The notes below the pieces were generated by a model. It was not told the origin of the DNA and ran no database searches. It was given only the letters and a program-made list of their open reading frames with translations. From the NCBI GenBank assembly GCA_963792785.1, contig CAWBXO010000004.1:124001-188000 (forward strand): a stretch of 64,000 nucleotides of DNA, written 5' to 3'. The stretch is from CAWIMX01 sp963792785 (GTDB lineage Bacteria > Acidobacteriota > Vicinamibacteria > Vicinamibacterales > CAVVIG01). The translations under genes and the position numbers were made by a program. This document shows, one piece after another, positions 1 through 7,567 of this stretch (its first letter is position 1; every line of letters begins with the position of its first letter).

Positions 1-1
1 C

Positions 2-274
2 CGAGCGTTTCAGAGCGCGGGCCGGACGCCCGAGCCCTGGATCGGCCTCGAGCTGAGCGACCTGCTGGGCCATCGGGCGCGGCGCGGCACGACACGGTTT
101 CTCATCGCGCCGATCGGCTTCGTCTGCGATCACACGGAAATCCTCTTCGACATCGACGTGCAGGCCGCCGGCACGGCGCGTGACCTCGGCGTGGGTCTGC
201 GGCGCACGGAGTCGCTCAATTCCTCGCCCACCTTCATCACGCTGCTCGAGGAGCTCGTGCGGGCGCGCCTGTGA
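2..274 (+). CDS. hemH: Ferrochelatase, C-terminal part (cut by window edge)
   Basis: The last 90 residues of a ferrochelatase, open at the left edge. Ferrochelatase inserts ferrous iron into protoporphyrin IX, the last step of protoheme synthesis. Family landmarks visible: FQSAGRTPEPWIG, the PIGFVCDH segment followed by EILFDID, and the near-terminal SLNSSPTFI. The stop overlaps the start of the protoporphyrinogen oxidase gene (GTGA), so the two consecutive heme-pathway enzymes are translationally coupled. The N-terminal half and the active-site histidine lie outside the window. Confidence 0.93.
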   Translation, partial: RAFQSAGRTPEPWIGLELSDLLGHRARRGTTRFLIAPIGFVCDHTEILFDIDVQAAGTARDLGVGLRRTESLNSSPTFITLLEELVRARL

Positions 275-1671
275 ACACGCCGCCGATCGTGATCGTCGGC
301 GGCGGCATCGCCGGCCTCGCGACGGCCTGGGAGCTCACCCGCGCCGAGGTGCCCTTCCTGCTGCTCGAGGCCGGGCCGCGGCTGGGCGGCGTCATCCTGA
401 GCGAGGAGGTCGACGGCTTCACGCTCGACGGCGGACCCGACGCCCTCCTCGTGCAGAAGCCCGACGGCGTGCGCCTCGCCGAGGAACTCGGGCTGGGCGA
501 GCGCCTCGTGCCGACGCTCCCGCCCCGCCTGGCCTACGTGCAGCGTGGCGGGCGCCTGCACGCGCTGCCCTCGGCGTCCGTGCTCGGCATCCCGACGCGG
601 TTCGGCCCGTTCATCCGCACGTCCCTCTTCACCTGGCCCGGCAAGCTGCGCATGGGCGCCGAGATCTTCGAGCGGCCACGCCCGGCGAGCGGCCCGGACG
701 CCGACGAGTCGATCGGCGCCTTCATGCGGCGCCATTTCGGGACCGAAGCGGTCGAGTATCTCGCCGAGCCGCTGCTCGCGGGCATCCACGCGGGCGACGT
801 CGACCGGCTCTCGATTGCCGCGCTCTTCCCGCGCCTGCTGGACGCCGAGCGATCGCATGGCAGCCTGCTCCGCGCGTTCCGCAGCCAGGCGCGCACGCCC
901 TCGGTGGACGGCGCGTTCCGCTCGCTCCCCGGCGGGCTGAGCGAGCTCGTGCGGGCGCTCGAGCGCCGGTTGCCCGCCGCGCAGTGGCGTCTGCGCGCGC
1001 CCGTCACGGCCGTCTTCACGATCGGTGACGCGGCGGCCGGCCGGTACCGCGTGGTGCTCGGCGACGGCTCGGCGATCGACGCGCGCGCCCTGGTGCTCGC
1101 CACGCCGGCGTACGCGACGAGCGCGCTCCTGCGCGGCGCCGACGCGGAGCTGGCGCGCCTCTGCGGCGAGATTCCGTACGCGTCGACGGGGACCGTGGCG
1201 ATGGCGTTCACGCGCGCCGCCGTGGCGCATCCGCTGAACGGGTCGGGCTTCGTCGTGCCGCGCCGCGAAGCCACCGGGATCCTCGCGGGCTCCTGGCTCT
1301 CGTCGAAGTGGCCGCACCGCGCGCCCGAGGGCAAGGTGCTGCTGCGCACGTTCGTCGGCGGCGGGCGCGATCCGCGCGCGCTCGAGCGCGACGACGGGGA
1401 GCTCGTGGCGCGATCGCTCGCGGCCATCCGGCCGCTGCTCGGCATCACGGGCGATCCGATCTTCACGCGCGTCTATCGCTGGGAGCGCGCCAGCGCGCAG
1501 CACGAAGTGGGCCACCTCGCGCGCATCAAGGCCGTCGACGCGCGCCTCGCCGCGCACCCCGGCCTCTTCATCACCGGCAGCGGCTTTCGCGGCGTCGGCA
1601 TCCCGGACTGTGTGGGCGACGGGCGCGCCACGGCTCGCGCGGCCGCTGGGGCGCTCGCAGGGCGCGCTTGA
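271..1671 (+). CDS. hemG: Protoporphyrinogen oxidase (HemY-type)
   Basis: A 466-aa FAD-dependent oxidase that converts protoporphyrinogen IX to protoporphyrin IX, the substrate of the ferrochelatase encoded just upstream. The N-terminus carries the dinucleotide-binding GGGIAGLATAWE (about residues 10-21) followed by an acidic residue ending the second strand (LLEAG), and the C-terminus has the amine-oxidase-type FAD motif FITGSGFRGVGIPDCVGDG. Length matches the oxygen-dependent HemY family (450-480 aa). The GTG start at 271 overlaps the hemH stop by 4 bases, which fixes it. The organism therefore probably uses the protoporphyrin-dependent branch of heme synthesis; coproporphyrinogen oxidase activity of a related enzyme cannot be excluded from sequence alone. 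Confidence 0.92.
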   Translation: MNTPPIVIVGGGIAGLATAWELTRAEVPFLLLEAGPRLGGVILSEEVDGFTLDGGPDALLVQKPDGVRLAEELGLGERLVPTLPPRLAYVQRGGRLHALPSASVLGIPTRFGPFIRTSLFTWPGKLRMGAEIFERPRPASGPDADESIGAFMRRHFGTEAVEYLAEPLLAGIHAGDVDRLSIAALFPRLLDAERSHGSLLRAFRSQARTPSVDGAFRSLPGGLSELVRALERRLPAAQWRLRAPVTAVFTIGDAAAGRYRVVLGDGSAIDARALVLATPAYATSALLRGADAELARLCGEIPYASTGTVAMAFTRAAVAHPLNGSGFVVPRREATGILAGSWLSSKWPHRAPEGKVLLRTFVGGGRDPRALERDDGELVARSLAAIRPLLGITGDPIFTRVYRWERASAQHEVGHLARIKAVDARLAAHPGLFITGSGFRGVGIPDCVGDGRATARAAAGALAGRA

Positions 1672-1674
1672 AAG

Positions 1675-1784
1675 GCATTAGTGCAAGAATGCAGGAAGCT
1701 GCAGGAACTGCGGAGGATCACGGCGCAGCGCGACAGCGTGCTCCCTCCGCATTTATGCATTCCTGCATTTCTGCGTTAATGCAT
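1675..1784. repeat. Imperfect inverted repeat between hemG and arginase
   Basis: The hemG-arginase spacer is built from two imperfectly complementary arms of about 40 bases. The left arm (1675-1716) contains TGCAAGAATGCAGG and ends GCGGAGG; the right arm (1744-1784) starts CCTCCGCA and contains CCTGCATTTCTGC. Each arm has an internal degenerate 8-9 base unit around TGCATTCC. It could fold into a long hairpin after hemG. Function is not known; the layout resembles other spacers in this window. Confidence 0.6.
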
Positions 1785-1796
1785 TGAACAAGATCA

Positions 1797-2708
1797 ATGA
1801 GACCCATCCACCTCATCGGCGTCCCCCTCGATCTCGGCGGCAACCGGCGCGGCGTCGACATGGGGCCGTCGGCGTTCCGCATCGCCGGGATCGGCGCGCG
1901 CATCGGGGCGCTCGGGCGGCGGCTCATCGACAAGGGCAACCTCCACGCACCGATGGCCGAGCTGCACGAGCCGCGCGACGAGCGCAAGCGCTACATCGGC
2001 GAGATCGCCGGCGTGTGCCGCGAGCTGTACGACAGCGTCCTGGCGTCCGAGCGCGAAGGGGCGGTGCCGATCGTGCTCGGCGGCGATCACAGCCTCGCGG
2101 CCGGGTCGGTCGCGGCGAGCGCCGCGTGGGCGCGCGAGTCGTCCGGCCGGCCGCTCGGCCTCATCTGGGTGGACGCCCACGGCGACATGAATACGCCGAC
2201 GACGTCGCCGTCGGGCAACGTCCACGGCATGCCGCTCGCCGCGCTCCTCGGCCAGGAGCCCGCCGAGCTGTCCCGGCTCGGCGCGGTCGTGCCGGCCGTG
2301 CTGCCGGCCCACACCGTGATCATCGGCGTCAGGAACCTCGACGAGGTCGAGAAAGTGGCCGTGCGCGACTCGCACGTGCACGTCTTCACGATGAAGGACA
2401 TCGATCGCCAGGGCATCGCCGCGGTCGTCGAGCAGGCCGTGGAGATCGCCGGCGGCGCGACCGGCGGCATCCACGTGTCATGGGACATGGACGTGTGCGA
2501 TCCGTCGATCGCGCCCGGCGTGGGCACGCCCGTCAAGGGCGGCCTCGACTACCGCGAGGCGCACCTGCTGATGGAAATGGTCGCCGACTCGGGCAAGCTG
2601 TGCGCGCTGGATCTGGTGGAGGTGAACCCGACGCTGGACGTGCGGAACGCGACGGCGCAGCTCGCCACCGAGCTCGCGCTCTCAGCCCTTGGGATGAAAA
2701 TACTTTAG
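1797..2708 (+). CDS. rocF: Arginase
   Basis: A 303-aa ureohydrolase that hydrolyses L-arginine to ornithine and urea in the cytoplasm. The binuclear manganese ligands are all present: GGDHS (about 98-102), DAHGDMNT (about 124-131) and SWDMDVCDPSIAPG (about 229-242). The GVDMGPSAFR motif near the N-terminus and total length fit arginase rather than agmatinase or formimidoylglutamase. It follows hemG on the same strand but after a 125-base repeat-rich spacer, so a shared operon is not implied. No urease or ornithine-metabolism gene is next to it. Confidence 0.92.
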   Translation: MRPIHLIGVPLDLGGNRRGVDMGPSAFRIAGIGARIGALGRRLIDKGNLHAPMAELHEPRDERKRYIGEIAGVCRELYDSVLASEREGAVPIVLGGDHSLAAGSVAASAAWARESSGRPLGLIWVDAHGDMNTPTTSPSGNVHGMPLAALLGQEPAELSRLGAVVPAVLPAHTVIIGVRNLDEVEKVAVRDSHVHVFTMKDIDRQGIAAVVEQAVEIAGGATGGIHVSWDMDVCDPSIAPGVGTPVKGGLDYREAHLLMEMVADSGKLCALDLVEVNPTLDVRNATAQLATELALSALGMKIL

Positions 2709-2715
2709 GAATCGT

Positions 2716-2889
2716 GCGGTTCTTGGGGTTCCAAAGGTTCTGGGGGTTCTGGGGGTCGGGTTCCAGGGTTCAGGGGTTCAGGGGTTCACTGAATTCGCGA
2801 AGCCGAATCCGAACCTCCGAACGTTCGAACCCCGAACCTTAGAACCCGACCCCCAGAACCCCCAGAACCTTTGGAACCTTCAGAACCGC
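2716..2889. repeat. Long inverted repeat made of GGTTCTGGG-type units
   Basis: Two arms separated by about 78 bases. A 36-base core at 2728-2763 is perfectly complementary to 2842-2877; the outer ends (GCGGTTCT at 2716 and AGAACCGC near 2889) also pair. Each arm is a run of degenerate 9-10 base units around GGTTCTGGGG. It fills the space between the convergent arginase and receiver-protein genes and could act as a bidirectional transcription block. The same unit reappears in coding sequence near 17940. Confidence 0.85.
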
Positions 2890-2913
2890 AGCGAAGTCAC
2901 CTTCGCTGCGAAG

Positions 2914-3282
2914 CTATTTTTTGGTTCCGAGCATCTCCTCGAGCGTCTCGACCAGGAGCACGAGCGAGTAGGGCTTTTCGATCAGGCGGGTGTTCGGGCG
3001 CAGGCGCTCGAGTTCGGCGGACTCGGAAGGCACGCCGGAGAAAATGATCACGGGCATGTCGGGCGGCGCCGAGGCGACGACATCCCGGCCCGATCCGCGC
3101 TTCAACCGCAAGTCCACGACCGCGGCGACGAATCGATTCTTCGCGAGGGCGTCGAGACCCTCGTCGGAGGTCTCGGCCGACACCACCGTGAATCCGTGCA
3201 TCTCGAGGAACTTCACCAGTGGCCGGCGAACCGACACATCGTCCTCGACGACGAGAACGAGACGTGAGGCGTCGTTGGACAT
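2914..3282 (-). CDS. Single-domain response regulator (receiver only)
   Basis: A 122-aa stand-alone CheY-like receiver domain with no output domain. Visible: the acidic pocket VVEDD (about 11-15), the phosphoacceptor aspartate in AAVVDLRL, the conserved Ser/Thr position in IIFSG, and the lysine in IEKPYS. It is transcribed away from the ECF sigma factor gene, with which it shares a promoter region of about 90 bases. A phosphorelay or protein-interaction role is the usual inference for such proteins; the partner kinase is not adjacent. Confidence 0.87.
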   Translation of the reverse strand: MSNDASRLVLVVEDDVSVRRPLVKFLEMHGFTVVSAETSDEGLDALAKNRFVAAVVDLRLKRGSGRDVVASAPPDMPVIIFSGVPSESAELERLRPNTRLIEKPYSLVLLVETLEEMLGTKK

Positions 3283-3371
3283 GATTGATTCGCAGTATAG
3301 CTGAAAGGCGGCGTTCGCGTGGAACCTCCGGTCCCGGCCGTGCGTTAGTGAGAAGAGACGGTCTCGACCGC

Positions 3372-3941
3372 GTGGACACTTCAGACCTCGACCCCCTCAT
3401 CGTCCGTTGCCGGGCCGGCGACGACGCCGCCTGGGAGACGTTCGTCCGGCGGTTCCAGGGCCGGCTCTTCGGCCTCGCCTGCACCTACGTGAGCAACCGC
3501 GACGAGGCGGCCGACCTCGCTCAGGACATCTTCGTGCGCCTGTTCGAGACGCGCGATCGCTGGCCGGATAGCGGCCCCGAGTTCCTCCCCTGGATGTTCC
3601 AGGTGGCCCGGAACCGCGCCGTGGACTTCCTGCGCCGCCGCCAGTCGCGTCGGATCTCCGCGTCGGTCCCGCTGGACGACGGCCCGATCCTCATGGACGG
3701 CGGCGCGAGCCCCGAGGCGCAGGCGATCGGCGCATCGCGCCGCGCGCAGCTGCGCGCCGCGCTGGGCCGGGTCTCCGCGCTCGCCCGCGAGGTGCTCGTG
3801 CTGCGGCACGTGCAGGGGTTGTCGCTCCACGAGACGGCCGCCGCGCTCGGCGTGCCCATCGGCACGGTCAAGTCGCGCGCCAATCGCGGGCGCAGCGAAC
3901 TGGCCCGGATGCTGGGCGCGCGCGAAGGAGGGGAATCATGA
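3372..3941 (+). CDS. ECF-type RNA polymerase sigma factor
   Basis: A sigma-70 family protein of about 190 aa with sigma region 2 (RFQGRLFGLACTYV, then DEAADLAQDIFVRLFE and the helix WMFQVARNRAVDFLRRR) and region 4 (LHETAAALGVPIGTVKSRANRGRSEL). The frame is open back to an ATG at 3285, but that lies 2 bases from the divergent receiver gene and leaves no promoter room; GTG at 3348 or 3372 is more plausible. The stop overlaps the start of the anti-sigma-like gene (ATGA), which is typical of a sigma/anti-sigma pair. The regulon is unknown. Confidence 0.9.
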   Translation: MDTSDLDPLIVRCRAGDDAAWETFVRRFQGRLFGLACTYVSNRDEAADLAQDIFVRLFETRDRWPDSGPEFLPWMFQVARNRAVDFLRRRQSRRISASVPLDDGPILMDGGASPEAQAIGASRRAQLRAALGRVSALAREVLVLRHVQGLSLHETAAALGVPIGTVKSRANRGRSELARMLGAREGGES

Positions 3942-4666
3942 GCGCCGCCTGCCTCGCGATCCGCGAAGCGCTCTTCGTGCGCGGCGAGGCGGACGAGGCG
4001 ATCGCCGTCCACCTCGACGCCTGCGATGAGTGCCGCGCGTGGGCCGATGCCTTCACCGGGGGTGTGCGCGAGGCCGATGGCGACGAGGCCTTCACACTCG
4101 ACGTGCTGCTGCACGTCGCGCTCGTGCCTGCCCGCCGAAGCCTTGGCGAAGGCGGGTGGGATCCGGCTTCAGCCGGATTGATCCCGGACATCGATCCCGG
4201 CCCGGCCTTCACCGCGCGCGTGCTCGCGGCGACGAGTGGCGCGCGCGCGCCGGAGCCGTCGCCGTGGCGGCGGCGCTGGGACGCGCTCGTCACGCGGCCG
4301 CGCTTCGCGTTCGAGGCGGCATACGTGCTCACCGTGCTCCTGGTGCTCCTGGCAGGCAATCCGCTCGCGGCCATCGGCCAGACCGCCGCGCGCGCCGAGC
4401 CGATCGTCGAGCGCCTGGCGCCACAAGCCGAGGCCGTCGGCGTCCGCGTCGAGGCGGTCACAGCCCAGCTGACCGGGATGACGACGGCCGCGGCGCGGCC
4501 GATCGCGAGCCGGACCTCGAGCGCCTGGCTGCGCGGCGTGGAGCGCCGCGCAGCGGCGCGATTCGCCGCACTGCTGAACCGCTTCGGCGCGGCGGCGCGA
4601 TCGGCGACCGTCTGGATCGCACGACACCTGGGCGAACCCGCGGACGGGACGCCGCGTTCTTCCTGA
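3938..4666 (+). CDS. Putative membrane-anchored anti-sigma factor
   Basis: A 242-aa protein translationally coupled to the ECF sigma gene. The N-terminus has a zinc-finger-like HLDACDECRAW motif (H-x3-C-x2-C) as in zf-HC2 anti-sigma factors, and one hydrophobic helix around residues 128-146 (AAYVLTVLLVLLAGNPLAAIG). It is inferred to hold the sigma factor at the membrane until a signal arrives. Between finger and helix, residues of the type PARRSLGEGGWDPASAGLIP are encoded by a palindromic repeat (4131-4178) that interrupts the reading frame without breaking it. The C-terminal half is Ala/Arg-rich and not recognised. Confidence 0.75.
   Translation: MSAACLAIREALFVRGEADEAIAVHLDACDECRAWADAFTGGVREADGDEAFTLDVLLHVALVPARRSLGEGGWDPASAGLIPDIDPGPAFTARVLAATSGARAPEPSPWRRRWDALVTRPRFAFEAAYVLTVLLVLLAGNPLAAIGQTAARAEPIVERLAPQAEAVGVRVEAVTAQLTGMTTAAARPIASRTSSAWLRGVERRAAARFAALLNRFGAAARSATVWIARHLGEPADGTPRSS
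4131..4178. repeat. REP-like double hairpin inside the anti-sigma gene
   Basis: Two adjacent palindromes. The first, 4131-4156, has outer arms CCCGCC/GGCGGG and an inner GCC/GGC stem. The second, 4161-4178, has perfect 8-base arms ATCCGGCT and AGCCGGAT around a 2-base loop. The pair has the structure of repetitive extragenic palindromes but lies in frame inside a coding region. Confidence 0.7.
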
Positions 4667-4691
4667 TATGGACACCAACGGAGCCGCCACC

Positions 4692-5249
4692 ATGAACGAC
4701 GTTGCCTATTCGCCCCCCCCGAGCCCTCCCCCCGCGGAGGCCCTGCGGCGGGATCGCTTCATCGACGACCCGCGGCGCAAATCGCCGGCGCTGGCCGCCG
4801 TGCTCTCGGCGTTCCCCGGCCTCGGCCAGGTGTACGTCGGCTACTACCGGCAGGGCTTCATCCACATCGCCGCGATCGCGCTGATGATCGGCCTGCTGGC
4901 GTCGAACAGTCTGCCCGACGGAGACTTCGAGCCCTCGGTCGCGCTCATGCTCGCGTTCACGTGGCTCTACAACATCATCGACGCGGGGCGCCGCGCGAGC
5001 CTCTACAACCAGGCGCTCGCCGGGCTGCGGCCGATGGATCTGCCCGAGGACATGAAGGGGCCGACCGGATCCGGATCGTTCGCCGGGGGCGTGGCGCTCG
5101 TCGTCGTCGGCGCGGTGATCCTCGGGCACAACGTGCTCGGGCTGTCGCTGGCGTGGCTGGCGGACTGGTGGCCGATCGGGCTCGTCGCCGGCGGCGTGTG
5201 GCTGATCGTCGAGGACCGGCGCGCGAAAGCCGCGCGAGAAACGCCGTAG
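4692..5249 (+). CDS. TM2/LiaF-like multi-pass membrane protein
   Basis: A protein of about 185 aa. After a Pro-rich N-terminus comes SPALAAVLSAFPGLGQVYVGYYRQGFIHI, the loop-and-Gly signature of TM2-type domains, then two membrane helices, a hydrophilic stretch, and a C-terminal pair of hydrophobic helices (VALVVVGAVILGHNVLGL and LADWWPIGLVAGGVWLIV) resembling the LiaI/LiaF-like transmembrane region. ATG 4692 has GGAG about 8 bases upstream; an alternative ATG at 4668 directly follows the anti-sigma stop. It is the third gene of the sigma/anti-sigma unit, suggesting an envelope-stress theme, but the function is inferred only. Confidence 0.7.
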   Translation: MNDVAYSPPPSPPPAEALRRDRFIDDPRRKSPALAAVLSAFPGLGQVYVGYYRQGFIHIAAIALMIGLLASNSLPDGDFEPSVALMLAFTWLYNIIDAGRRASLYNQALAGLRPMDLPEDMKGPTGSGSFAGGVALVVVGAVILGHNVLGLSLAWLADWWPIGLVAGGVWLIVEDRRAKAARETP

Positions 5250-5283
5250 TACAATCGCGTTCTCGCCGCGCAGCCGCGCCGAC

Positions 5284-5355
5284 GGGCCCCTAGCTCAGTG
5301 GTAGAGCACGTGACTTTTAATCACGGTGTCCTGGGTTCGATCCCCAGGGGGCCCA
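5284..5355 (+). tRNA. tRNA-Lys (anticodon TTT)
   Basis: A complete cloverleaf: acceptor stem GGGCCCC (5284-5290) pairs with GGGGCCC (5348-5354); D-stem GCTC/GAGC; anticodon stem CGTGA/TCACG with loop CTTTTAA, anticodon TTT at 5316-5318; T-stem CTGGG/CCCAG around TTCGATC; discriminator A at 5355. CCA is not encoded. The GC-only acceptor stem and 72-base length are ordinary. Confidence 0.96.
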
Positions 5356-5378
5356 ACCTTCGCTCGCCACATGGAATC

Positions 5379-5436
5379 TGGTGATCGGGTGATCTGGTGA
5401 TGTGGTGATGTGGTGATGTGGTGATGTGGTGATGTC
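5379..5436. repeat. Short tandem array, unit TGGTGATGT (9 bases)
   Basis: About six copies of a 9-base unit; the first two are degenerate (TGGTGATCG, GGTGATC) and the rest nearly perfect. It begins about 25 bases after tRNA-Lys. No spacers, so not a CRISPR array. Confidence 0.9.
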
Positions 5437-5746
5437 GGGAGCCTGAAGCATGCGCCCGAACACGTCCGTCCCACGCGGATAGCTGACAAAGGCCTTCGCG
5501 CAAGGAGACTTCTCCAGTCCCGGGATGGGAAATCACGCATTGCAGGCGTCTGCGGTTGGATCGGAATTTGCGATTGTGTGCCGGAGTAGGCGAGACGCTG
5601 ACTCACCAGAAGGGCCGAACCATGAGCTGGTCAACGCGACTCCGTGCCTCCCGTGCACGGTCGACACCGATAGCCAAATTGGAAACCCACGATCACCCCG
5701 CACGACGCACCGGTAAGGCCAGCCTGCTCGAACAGCGGCGAACGAC
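5437..5746. other. Non-coding stretch, no gene recognised
   Basis: About 310 bases between the TGGTGATGT array and the PilZ gene, with lower GC than the surroundings. Only short overlapping open frames are present, none with a convincing ribosome binding site or recognisable protein signature. No tRNA or clear terminator is seen. Confidence 0.5.
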
Positions 5747-5758
5747 ATGGGCTCCGCG

Positions 5759-6118
5759 ATGAGCACCGAACGCCGGGCCTCGAAACGGCTCCCTCGCGAG
5801 TCTCACGGCATCGAGCTCGCGCGTATCCGGCCGGGATGCCCCGCGCTGATCGCCGACGCCTCGGCGGGCGGCGTCCTCGTGGAGACGGCCAAGCGGCTCC
5901 TGCCCGGCTCGCGCGTGGAGTTGCAGATGCACCGGAGTGACTGGCGGATTGCGATCGCAGGACTGGTCCTACGCTGCGCGGTCTGGAGCATCGGTCCCGC
6001 CGCGATCTGCTATCGCGGTGCGATTCGTTTCGAGCGCGACATCGCCGGGTTCGACGGGGCGCCCCACAACGGGTGTCCGCTTCCCATTGATGCCGGGGCC
6101 GAGCAGGGTCCGCTCTGA
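5759..6118 (+). CDS. PilZ domain protein
   Basis: A protein of about 119 aa made almost entirely of one PilZ domain, a cyclic-di-GMP receptor fold. The first binding motif is the Arg-rich ERRASKR near the N-terminus and the second is DASAGGVLVE (D-x-S-x2-G) about 30 residues later. The C-terminal tail is not recognised. ATG 5759 is chosen because the protein then begins close to the RxxxR motif; ATG 5747 is equally possible. No secretion or cyclase gene is adjacent, so the process it controls is unknown. Confidence 0.8.
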   Translation: MSTERRASKRLPRESHGIELARIRPGCPALIADASAGGVLVETAKRLLPGSRVELQMHRSDWRIAIAGLVLRCAVWSIGPAAICYRGAIRFERDIAGFDGAPHNGCPLPIDAGAEQGPL

Positions 6119-6207
6119 GCCGTCGCTCACTCGCGCACGCTCGCCTCCTGCCAACGACCCGGCGATAGTGCGAAAACCGCGGACGCCTTCGGGCGTAAAC
6201 TGGACGC

Positions 6208-6603
6208 ATGTCCGCTCGAATGCGGTACGGATGGGCCGCGATCGTCGGGGCCGGAGCGTTCGGCGTCGCTCAAGCCTGGCTGTTCGCCTGGCAGGCGCCC
6301 GCGGGCCTCGCCGTCGACGATCCCGGCTGGTTCCTGAATTCCGGCGCGAACATGAAGACGATCGTGGCCGTGATCGCCACGGCCTCGCTGGCATGGGGCC
6401 TCTTGGTTCGCATGAACCCCATCCCGACGGCCGTCGCCATCGCGGCCGGTGCCAGCCTCGTGATGGTCGGCGTGCTGTTCGCCGTCGGCCCCGGGAACCT
6501 CTTCCCCATCGTCATCGCCATCGGCGCCGGACTCCTGTTCGCGGCATCCGGAGCCGGCACGTTCGCGGGCTACGGCGCGCGCCGCCTGATGGGCCGAGGC
6601 TGA
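6208..6603 (+). CDS. Small four-helix membrane protein, unknown function
   Basis: A 131-aa hydrophobic protein with about four transmembrane segments: 8-27, 48-66, 74-92 and 98-117. No family is recognised. Its stop overlaps the start of the DUF1223 gene (TGATG), so the two are probably co-translated, and a role connected with the exported DUF1223 protein is a reasonable guess only. Confidence 0.65.
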   Translation: MSARMRYGWAAIVGAGAFGVAQAWLFAWQAPAGLAVDDPGWFLNSGANMKTIVAVIATASLAWGLLVRMNPIPTAVAIAAGASLVMVGVLFAVGPGNLFPIVIAIGAGLLFAASGAGTFAGYGARRLMGRG

Positions 6604-7394
6604 TGATCAAGATCCTGATCGCGGCGGCGGGTGGCGGGGCCGTGATCGCGGCGCTCGCGCTGGCGCCTACCGGGCAACCAGCGGCCGCAGGCCCGCGCGT
6701 GCCGGTGATCGTCGAGCTCTTCACCTCCGAAGGCTGCTCGAGCTGCCCGCCCGCCGACGATGTGCTGACCGAGCTGGCGTCGAAGCAGCCGATCCCGGGC
6801 GCGCAGGTGATCGCCCTGGGCGAGCACGTGGACTACTGGGACTCGCTCGGCTGGCGCGATCCGTTCTCGCAGGCCGCGTTCACCGCGCGCCAGTCCGACT
6901 ACGACCACACGGTTTTCGGCTCGGATCAGATCTACACGCCGCAGATGATCGTGAACGGCCGGAATGAGTTCGTCGGCAGCTCCATGCCGGCCGCGAAGCG
7001 CTTCATCGCCGAGGCCGCCGCCGATCGGTCAGGGCACGTCGACGTGACGCTCACACCCGGCGCGAAGGGCGTCCACATCGAGATCTCCGCGCCGCCGGGA
7101 TCGATCCCCGGGGCCGAAGTCGTCCTCGCGATCACGGAGAGCGATCTGGTCACGAAGGTCGCGCGCGGCGAAAACCGCGGGCGCACGCTCCACCACACGG
7201 CCGTCGTCCGCCGGCTGACGCCGGTCGCGGCGATCGAGCCGGGCGCCGCCGCCTGGAGCCGCGATGTCGAGGTGCCCCTCGACTCGGCCTGGCGGCCCGC
7301 CGCCCTTCAGGTGGTGGCCTTCGTGCAGGACCGCCGGACCCGCCGCATCCTCGGCGCGGCCGTCATCCCTTTACAGAAAAGAGACTTGTACTGA
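6603..7394 (+). CDS. DUF1223 thioredoxin-like secreted protein
   Basis: A 263-aa exported protein. Residues 1-30 form a hydrophobic signal segment. The DUF1223 signature follows: VELFTSEGCSSCPPADDVL, a thioredoxin-like CSSC motif, then HVDYWDSLGWRDPF and YTPQMIVNG. The family is broadly conserved in Gram-negative bacteria but its physiological substrate is not established; a periplasmic thiol-disulfide role is inferred from the CxxC. The start overlaps the stop of the upstream membrane protein gene. Confidence 0.88.
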   Translation: MIKILIAAAGGGAVIAALALAPTGQPAAAGPRVPVIVELFTSEGCSSCPPADDVLTELASKQPIPGAQVIALGEHVDYWDSLGWRDPFSQAAFTARQSDYDHTVFGSDQIYTPQMIVNGRNEFVGSSMPAAKRFIAEAAADRSGHVDVTLTPGAKGVHIEISAPPGSIPGAEVVLAITESDLVTKVARGENRGRTLHHTAVVRRLTPVAAIEPGAAAWSRDVEVPLDSAWRPAALQVVAFVQDRRTRRILGAAVIPLQKRDLY

Positions 7395-7420
7395 ACCGGA
7401 TTTTTCGGTACGGTGGCGCC

Positions 7421-7528
7421 ATGTTCCATCCGGTGCCCCGGACCGACCGATGGGATCCCCTGCTCGTGGCCGCCGTCATGGCCCTGCTGGCCCTCGGACT
7501 CGCCCTGGTGGAGGTGTTCGCCGCCTGA
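7421..7528 (+). CDS. Possible 35-aa single-span membrane peptide
   Basis: A short open frame with ATG at 7421. The predicted peptide has a charged N-terminus (MFHPVPRTDRWDP) followed by a clean 20-residue hydrophobic helix (LLVAAVMALLALGLALVEVF). It begins 26 bases after the DUF1223 stop. There is no strong Shine-Dalgarno, so it may be an untranslated frame; the membrane-helix composition is the only support. Confidence 0.35.
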   Translation: MFHPVPRTDRWDPLLVAAVMALLALGLALVEVFAA

Positions 7529-7567
7529 CCCACCCGACCGACCTGACCGACCCGACCGACCCGACCT
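7529..7567. repeat. Short tandem array around ACCGACCCG
   Basis: Four to five degenerate units of ACCGACC(C/T)G fill the space between the small peptide frame and the convergent end of the pyruvate carboxylase gene. Confidence 0.75.

Noticed and set aside
3285..3371. Longer N-terminus of the ECF sigma factor from ATG 3285
   Set aside because: It would begin 2 bases from the divergent receiver gene, leaving no room for either promoter, and the extra residues do not resemble sigma region 2.
5525..5762. Short open frames between tRNA-Lys and the PilZ gene
   Set aside because: Overlapping frames on both strands, no convincing start signals or protein features.
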